Shown: piece by piece, positions 59,244 to 64,000 of the stretch
Layout: each line of letters starts with the position of its first letter
Numbering within the stretch: position 1 is the stretch's first letter
From: an uncultured Selenomonadales bacterium
GTDB taxonomy: Bacteria; Bacillota; Negativicutes; Selenomonadales; Selenomonadaceae
Assembly (NCBI GenBank): GCA_947304355.1
Contig: CAMZAX010000005.1
Span: forward strand, 36,955-100,954
Length of the DNA: 64,000 bases
Direction: 5' to 3'
The notes under the pieces: model-generated
The model's input: only the letters and a program-made list of their open reading frames with translations
The model's database searches: none
What the model was told of the DNA's origin: nothing
Program-made: the position numbers and the translations under genes

Positions 59244-60338
59244 TCAGCGGACGGCAATGGTCAGCGTGTTGTAGGCAAGTGCTTGCAACGTCAACTCGGC
59301 GTTGGTGACGGCTTGCAGCTCGTTGAAGAGCGTCTGCGGAGAGCCGCCGTATTGCACGCTGAAAACCGCGCGTCCGCCTTCGTAGCTCGACAGGTTGACG
59401 TACTTGACGCGATTGACTTTGCCCAACGCAACCTGCACGGCGTTAATTTTGCTGAAGTCCGCGCCGTAAACAACGACCTCGACGCCTTGCCGCGAAGTGT
59501 ACATGCCCGTTATCTGTTCGACGAAATAATTGCCCATCTCGTCGCCCGCTTTGGCAAGGGCTTTCTTGGCGGCAATCGCCTGCGAATTGTCGTAAGCGGA
59601 ACCGTATTTGCCGTCAGCCGCGATAACTTGACCTGTGCGCACGATAAACATTTTCGCCTCGACGCGCGCGCGGCAAGCCTGCATGTTTGTCCGTTGGTTG
59701 CCGGGAAGATAATCGCCAACGTCGCCGACGCCTTCGCTGAAACTTTCGCCGACAATCATTATATCCGCGCCATAATCTTGCGCCGCCTGCCGCATCTGCG
59801 CGGCGTTCATGCTCATGGGGTTGGCGTAACTTAGCCCCGTGCCGACTTCGACGACTTGCGAAAAGCCCGCGTTGAGGAGCGTCTTGACAATGGCAGTCTC
59901 GCCGCCGGAGCCGCCGCCGAAGTTGTAATTCAAATGCTGTTCGGGGACGTAGACGGCGATTTTCGGGTTGCGCAGTTGCACGTTGATAATCCCAAGGCGC
60001 GTCAACTCGTTCATAAGTCTTGAGTTCGGTTGATCGTCGACAGTCGCGTTAATCGTCACGCGCCAGAGGTTGCCGACTTGTTCGCGGCGCAGGATTTGAT
60101 AATCGTTGACGAAGCCGCGCGATTGCGTGTAGATTTGGTCGTCAATCAACATGCTGTTCTGAACCAACGTCGCTGAATCGACGAGGACGCCCAAAGTATT
60201 TTCGACAGCCGCCCTAAGCGCGTCGTTCTCGGCGTCGGAAGGTGTCGCGCCCGTGCCCGTCACCGTCACGTTTTTGGCTGAAGCCGTCGCGCAAATCATC
60301 AAAATCAGCGCGAAAAGAATAATCGCAAAATTTTTCAT
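59244..60338 (-). CDS. Exported FlgT-like protein
   Basis: 364 aa with a signal peptide (MKNFAIILFALILMICATASA). The N-terminal region SDAENDALRAAVENTLGVLV followed by DYQILRREQVGNLWRVTINA fits the FlgT N-terminal fold (secretion-and-assembly type proteins of the periplasm). The middle (AAQDYGADIMIVGESFSEGV) fits a TolB/CsgG-like alpha/beta domain. The ATG at 60338 has AAAGGAG 8 nt upstream; the longer frame reads into the neighbour. It starts 4 nt after the CsgG-like gene stops. Likely periplasmic, perhaps in outer-membrane or flagellar assembly. Confidence 0.72.
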   Translation of the reverse strand: MKNFAIILFALILMICATASAKNVTVTGTGATPSDAENDALRAAVENTLGVLVDSATLVQNSMLIDDQIYTQSRGFVNDYQILRREQVGNLWRVTINATVDDQPNSRLMNELTRLGIINVQLRNPKIAVYVPEQHLNYNFGGGSGGETAIVKTLLNAGFSQVVEVGTGLSYANPMSMNAAQMRQAAQDYGADIMIVGESFSEGVGDVGDYLPGNQRTNMQACRARVEAKMFIVRTGQVIAADGKYGSAYDNSQAIAAKKALAKAGDEMGNYFVEQITGMYTSRQGVEVVVYGADFSKINAVQVALGKVNRVKYVNLSSYEGGRAVFSVQYGGSPQTLFNELQAVTNAELTLQALAYNTLTIAVR

Positions 60339-60342
60339 GTCA

Positions 60343-61200
60343 TCAGCTCCTTTTAACGACGTCGCCTTTTTGAATGCCGCTCGTGTTATCGGAGGCGCGG
60401 CAGACGGAATAATCGGCGTTGACTTCGACGACTTTGACCTTGCCGATTTCTGTTTGACGCATGGCAACAACTCTGTCGTTGACGACGATGGGCGCGCCTT
60501 CGCGGACAACAATCAACGTTTCGCCGCGCCGAAGTCCGCTTTCGGAGCCTTGGTCAATGTAAATGTCGGAGCCGTTCACGTCGGCGACGCGCGCGCGGAA
60601 TGGATTGAGTCCGTCGAGTTCTTTAAGAAAATTTTCGGCGGCGGCTTTGCAGGCGTTGTTGAAGGCGTCCGTCACGGTTGCGCCGCTTTTGCTGCCTTCG
60701 ACGGTTTTGGCAAGGACGACTTCGCCGGTCTCGTTGTCGACGAAGCGGAATTCAAAAGCAATCTTGCCCTTGAACTGGTGGACGTAATATTCGGCGGCCG
60801 CGCCCAATTCGCCGAGCCCGATAAGCCCGCCGATTTGCGCCACGGCAGTAGCGGTAGGGTTGTTGCCGACGGTCGCCATCGTTACTTTGCCGAGCATGGA
60901 ATAATCCGCGCCCATGAGCTTGCCCAATTCGACAGCCTTGCTTGTGTCGACGGCGATATTTTGAAAGCCCTGTTCGCGAATCACCGCGCCGAGTTGTGCA
61001 CGTTCGACTTGCGTGTAAGTGCCGCTTGCTTGAATCGACACGATTAATTGTTCCGTCATGATTTCGGCGACTTTGTATTCGCTGTAGCCCGAAACGTTTT
61101 CCAGAGGCATGACGGCGACGCTTTTCTTTGCCGCCGCGCAGAAATTCAGCGAACAGACGACAACGACCGCGAGCATTGCCGAAAAAATTTTCCTCGTCAT
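60343..61200 (-). CDS. CsgG/LpoB-like exported protein
   Basis: 285 aa with a signal peptide (SAMLAVVVVCSLNFCAAA). The N-terminal two-thirds match the CsgG/LpoB family: KSVAVMPLENVSGYSEYKVA, SGTYTQVERAQLGAVIREQG and GKLMGADYSMLGKV. The last 75 residues (GSDIYIDQGSESGLRRGETL) resemble the FlgT C-terminal barrel. The Cys at the end of the signal peptide is not in a good lipobox. AAGGAGG lies ahead of the ATG. The pair CsgG-like plus FlgT-like suggests an outer-membrane assembly module. Confidence 0.78.
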   Translation of the reverse strand: MTRKIFSAMLAVVVVCSLNFCAAAKKSVAVMPLENVSGYSEYKVAEIMTEQLIVSIQASGTYTQVERAQLGAVIREQGFQNIAVDTSKAVELGKLMGADYSMLGKVTMATVGNNPTATAVAQIGGLIGLGELGAAAEYYVHQFKGKIAFEFRFVDNETGEVVLAKTVEGSKSGATVTDAFNNACKAAAENFLKELDGLNPFRARVADVNGSDIYIDQGSESGLRRGETLIVVREGAPIVVNDRVVAMRQTEIGKVKVVEVNADYSVCRASDNTSGIQKGDVVKRS

Positions 61201-61260
61201 GTCAACGCGCCTCCTTGCATGTTTTTTTCAAACTATATCAGAGGCGGGTTAAAATCGCAA

Positions 61261-61292
61261 TAAAAAAACGCCCTCCGTTTCGGAAGGCCGAA
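61261..61292 (-). terminator. Terminator after hisIE
   Basis: CCTTCCG and CGGAGGG arms with an AAA loop, then TTTTTTTATT on the minus strand. Confidence 0.85.
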
Positions 61293-61306
61293 AACTTTAA
61301 CGAATC

Positions 61307-62005
61307 TTAATCTTGAGGACGTTGCCCGCTCTTACCGGTGAATTTGTGATAGTTGCCGCCCTTGCGACGATTCATCAGCTCCGCGAAAAGTTCTTCGGGC
61401 TTAATGCCGTGCCACGCGAGCAAAACCAGGCAGTGATACCACAAATCGCCCATCTCGTACAAAATCTGTTCGATGTTGTTGTTTTTCGACGCGATAATCG
61501 TTTCGACAGCCTCTTCGCCGACTTTCTTCAAAATTTTGTCGTGACCCATGTTGAACAGATAATTCGTGTAAGAGCCGTCGACGGGGTGACGCTGGCGGTC
61601 TTTGATGACCGAGTACAGTTCGTAAAGGACGAGCGACAAATCTTCGGGCGGTTGTTCAATAACGGCGGGCAGATTTTTATTTTCGTCGAGTCTGCGCCCG
61701 CTGAAGCACGAATACGTTCCGGTATGGCAAGCGACGCCCGTTTGGTGAACTTTAATCAAAAGCGCGTCGCCGTCGCAATCGTAGTAGAGAGCCTTGACTT
61801 GCTGAACGTTGCCGCTGGTTTCGCCCTTCTTCCAGAGCTTTTGGCGGGAGCGGCTGTAAAAATGCGTGTAACCCGTTTCAATCGTCTTATTGAGCGATTC
61901 TTCGTTCATGTAGGCGAGCATGAGAACTTGTCCGCTTTCTTCCTGGACGATTGCGGGAACCAAGCCGTGCGCGTTGAATTTAATCTTGCTGATGTCAATT
62001 TCCAT
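61307..62005 (-). CDS. hisIE: Bifunctional phosphoribosyl-AMP cyclohydrolase / phosphoribosyl-ATP pyrophosphatase
   Basis: Histidine synthesis steps 2 and 3. 232 aa. The N-terminal HisI domain has [27 protein letters not shown], the metal motif [13 protein letters not shown] and the cysteines of [11 protein letters not shown]. The C-terminal HisE domain has [28 protein letters not shown] and [15 protein letters not shown]. The start [10 protein letters not shown] has GGAGG 7 nt upstream. No other his gene is here; PRPP from prs feeds this pathway. Confidence 0.96.
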   Translation of the reverse strand: MEIDISKIKFNAHGLVPAIVQEESGQVLMLAYMNEESLNKTIETGYTHFYSRSRQKLWKKGETSGNVQQVKALYYDCDGDALLIKVHQTGVACHTGTYSCFSGRRLDENKNLPAVIEQPPEDLSLVLYELYSVIKDRQRHPVDGSYTNYLFNMGHDKILKKVGEEAVETIIASKNNNIEQILYEMGDLWYHCLVLLAWHGIKPEELFAELMNRRKGGNYHKFTGKSGQRPQD

Positions 62006-62029
62006 AAAGAGGCCTCCTTTGACGCGTTC

Positions 62030-62058
62030 ATTGTAGCGAATTTCCTGCGGCAAAGCAA
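62030..62058 (-). promoter_or_regulatory. Promoter of hisIE
   Basis: TTGCTT, a 17-nt spacer, then TACAAT at 62030-62035 on the minus strand, about 25 nt ahead of the start. Confidence 0.65.
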
Positions 62059-62098
62059 GACGGCTGTTGACGGAGGCGACGGCGCGCGCAAAAAAAAT

Positions 62099-62127
62099 TT
62101 GTGCAACGCCCGCGCAGTTTGTATAAT
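62099..62127 (+). promoter_or_regulatory. Promoter of the TetR-ahbC operon
   Basis: TTGTGC, a 17-nt spacer, and a perfect TATAAT at 62122-62127. Confidence 0.7.
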
Positions 62128-62150
62128 TAGGAATTAGGAATTAGGAATGA
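62125..62150. repeat. GGAATTA heptamer tandem repeat (about 3.5 copies)
   Basis: Begins inside the -10 element and covers the expected transcription start of the TetR gene, so copy changes could alter its leader. Confidence 0.9.
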
Positions 62151-62192
62151 GTAATGAAAAAATAACTCCTAACTGACATAGGGGGCGCGGTC

Positions 62193-62783
62193 ATGGCAGA
62201 ACGAATCAGCTTGCGCAAGCAGAAAAAATTTCAGGCGCGACAGACAATCCTAAACGCCGCCGCGCATCAATTCAAACTCGTCGGCTTTGCCAACACGTCA
62301 ATTGCGGGCATCATGCAAGCGGCGGGTCTGGGCGTCGGCACCTTTTACAACTACTTCGGCTCCAAGGAAGAAGTTTTGCTGACGTTGGCGAAGAATTTGC
62401 GCGCGCAAGTCGAAAAAAATATTTCTGCGGCGTGCGAAGTCAATCAAACGTCGTCCGAACTTTTGGAACGCTGTTGCGTGTGCGCCGCCGAACTCATCGA
62501 CGAAAACCGATTTATCTTGCCGCTGTTCATCAGCGCGAGCGAACACTCCGACAAGCCCGAACAAATCCCGCAAAGTTTATCGCCGGGCTTCCGCGAGCTG
62601 TTTGAAGAAATAATCCTGCGCGGGCAACGCGGCGGCGAATTTCGCGACGACGTGCCGGCAAACATCATTTCGGAAATGATTCACTCGATTTACCAGACGA
62701 CGGCTTTCAGCAAGTTGGAAATTCCGTTTACGGAGAATATTCGGCTCAAAATAAAAATTCTGCTCAAGGGGATTGTTTTATGA
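62193..62783 (+). CDS. TetR-family transcriptional regulator
   Basis: 196 aa. The N-terminal helix-turn-helix is classic: RQTILNAAAHQFKLVGFANT, then SIAGIMQAAGLGVGTFYNYF and GSKEEVLL. The C-terminal helical domain (CCVCAAELIDENRFILPLFI) would bind a ligand, and its two adjacent Cys plus a third (RCCVCAAE) could sense metal or redox; this is speculation. A GGGGG site precedes the ATG. Its stop overlaps the start of the radical SAM gene, so it probably controls that gene. Confidence 0.92.
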   Translation: MAERISLRKQKKFQARQTILNAAAHQFKLVGFANTSIAGIMQAAGLGVGTFYNYFGSKEEVLLTLAKNLRAQVEKNISAACEVNQTSSELLERCCVCAAELIDENRFILPLFISASEHSDKPEQIPQSLSPGFRELFEEIILRGQRGGEFRDDVPANIISEMIHSIYQTTAFSKLEIPFTENIRLKIKILLKGIVL

Positions 62784-63952
62784 TAAGCGTGACGAAGTTG
62801 CTCTTTGCCGACAATTATTTCGGCGACACTCTGCGCTACACCAAGGACGCGCACCGAATGCGTGACGGCGCAGCGGCGGGTATCGGTCCCGTCGTCGTGT
62901 GGAACTCAACGCGCACCTGCAATCTCAAATGTCGCCATTGTTACATGAATTCAGATGCGCGCAAGTACACGGACGAACTCACGACTGCCGAGGCGAAAAA
63001 GTTTATCGACGACCTTGCCGACTTCAAAGTACCCGTGCTGTTGTTTTCGGGCGGAGAACCGTTGATTCGTCCGGACTTCTTTGAACTTGCCGCCTATGCC
63101 GCCGAAAAAAATGTTCGTCCGACACTTTCGACAAACGGCACGCTGATTACCCGCAAAGTCGCCCGCGAAATCAAATCTATCGGCGTGGGCTACGTGGGCA
63201 TTTCGCTTGACGGGCTGGCTACTGTCAACGACAAATTTCGCGGCGTCGAGGGCGCGTTCAATCTTGCAATGCGCGGCATAGAAAATTGCGTGGCTGTCGG
63301 TCAACGCGTCGGCTTGCGCTTCACGATTAACCGCCACAACTTCGAGGAGCTTGATAAAATTTTCGACTTCATCGAGGCGGAGCAAATCAATCGCGTGTGC
63401 TTTTATCATCTGGTCTATTCGGGGCGCGGCAGTCAAATGCTTGACGAGGACGTAACGCCCGCCGAATCGCGCCTGGCAATGGACACGATTATTCGTCGCG
63501 CCAAGGACTTTGCACGGCGCGGGCTCGCCAAGGAGATTTTGACTGTCGACAACCACTGCGACGGCGTGTACATGTATTTGAAGGCTTTGGCTGAAGGCGA
63601 CGACGCGACCGCCGCGCAGATTAAAAAATTTATCGGCATGAACGGCGGCAATCGTTCGGGCATTGCGTTCGGCGAAGTGGATCCGCTCGGCTACGTTCAC
63701 CCCGACCAATTCACGCAACACCACACATTCGGCAACGTCCGCGAACGCAAATTCGGCGACATCTGGACTGACGTAAACAATCCGATTTTGGCGGGGCTGA
63801 AGAATCGCAAGCCGCTGCTCAAAGGACGTTGCGCCCGTTGCAAATTTCTGGACAACTGCAACGGCAATTTCCGCACGCGCGCCGAGGCCGTCACGGGCGA
63901 CTTTTGGGCAAGCGACCCGTCATGTTATTTGACTGACGAAGAAATTTTTTAG
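62780..63952 (+). CDS. ahbC: Radical SAM enzyme, AhbC/NirJ-like (siroheme-derived heme pathway)
   Basis: 390 aa. The radical SAM cluster motif CNLKCRHC lies near residue 47, with SGGEPLIRPD and STNGTLI following. The SPASM region at the C-terminus has Cys residues in GRCARCKFLDNCNG and DPSCYL, for an extra Fe-S cluster. The N-terminus VTKLLFADNYFGDTLRYTKD and the stretch SGIAFGEVDPLGYVHPDQFT fit the NirJ/AhbC group. AhbC is 12,18-didecarboxysiroheme deacetylase. Other NirJ-type or peptide-modifying roles are possible. ATGA overlap with the TetR gene; ahbA, ahbB and ahbD are not in the window. Confidence 0.78.
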   Translation: MISVTKLLFADNYFGDTLRYTKDAHRMRDGAAAGIGPVVVWNSTRTCNLKCRHCYMNSDARKYTDELTTAEAKKFIDDLADFKVPVLLFSGGEPLIRPDFFELAAYAAEKNVRPTLSTNGTLITRKVAREIKSIGVGYVGISLDGLATVNDKFRGVEGAFNLAMRGIENCVAVGQRVGLRFTINRHNFEELDKIFDFIEAEQINRVCFYHLVYSGRGSQMLDEDVTPAESRLAMDTIIRRAKDFARRGLAKEILTVDNHCDGVYMYLKALAEGDDATAAQIKKFIGMNGGNRSGIAFGEVDPLGYVHPDQFTQHHTFGNVRERKFGDIWTDVNNPILAGLKNRKPLLKGRCARCKFLDNCNGNFRTRAEAVTGDFWASDPSCYLTDEEIF

Positions 63953-64000
63953 GGGCTGTTGGTAAATTAAAAGTGAATAACAGAAGCAGCGAGTAAAAAG
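63953..64000. other. No gene seen at the window end
   Basis: Short AT-rich tail after the radical SAM gene; no clear terminator or start is visible. Confidence 0.6.

Noticed and set aside
1..64000. tRNA or rRNA genes
   Set aside because: I saw no cloverleaf or rRNA-like sequence, but a dedicated scan was not possible.

Overview
The window reads as chromosome of a diderm Firmicute, most likely a Negativicutes member of the Selenomonadaceae type (inference from gene content, no database used). Firmicute traits: strong GGAGG ribosome sites, TTGACA/TATAAT promoters, obg-ispE-gntR-glmU-prs order, a SpoVB-like flippase, CheV and AzlCD. Outer-membrane traits: a TolC-type channel, two HlyD-type adaptors, CsgG/LpoB-like and FlgT-like exported proteins. 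The DNA is GC-rich with many AAAATTTTT tracts. Many genes use GTG or TTG starts.

Layout. (1) 1-2425: 3'-truncated RecQ-family helicase with an N-terminal nuclease-like domain. (2) 2538-11621, all minus: obg, ispE, a GntR regulator, a hicAB toxin-antitoxin pair wedged in, glmU, a DUF1919 protein, prs, a coiled-coil protein and htpG. (3) 11767-14674, plus: glycogen branching enzyme, a small membrane-anchored protein, an ECF-like sigma factor. (4) 14730-23950: peptide-export island: a 64-aa precursor-like peptide on plus, and on minus a five-gene operon with two adaptors, a C39-peptidase ABC transporter, a second NHLM-type ABC transporter and TolC, behind a near-consensus promoter. Between precursor and exporter lies what looks like a par/Fst-type type I toxin-antitoxin locus (30-aa membrane peptide plus convergent antisense RNA with direct repeats). 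(5) 24091-26164, plus: rfbB and cbiD. (6) 26200-39395, minus: mreB, six tandem lipoproteins, an amino-acid-type permease, an ABC ATPase fused to an RsbW-like GHKL domain, LicD, a lytic transglycosylase, an amidase, azlCD, rsmB. The six lipoproteins appear to be circularly permuted family-3 solute-binding proteins. (7) 39579-40991: pyk. (8) 41152-51867: one gene for a 3571-aa repetitive secreted protein, with a structured leader of about 255 nt. (9) 52181-64000: GalT-like protein, a small unknown, a metallo-beta-lactamase-fold protein, lipid flippase, lipid kinase, CheV, an orphan BRO-type gene, the FlgT-like/CsgG-like pair, hisIE, a TetR regulator coupled to an AhbC/NirJ-like radical SAM enzyme.

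Tandem repeats with a 7-bp period but different sequences (GGGACAA, CTAGTTC, GCGTAAT, AGCTTTT, GGAATTA, GGAACTG, ATTGCGC) lie in many intergenic gaps. They often start at a stop codon, often form inverted pairs, and twice run into signal-peptide codons. Strongest leads: the permuted binding-protein cluster with its ATPase-GHKL fusion, the type I toxin-antitoxin locus, the heptamer repeats, and the giant protein with its leader RNA.
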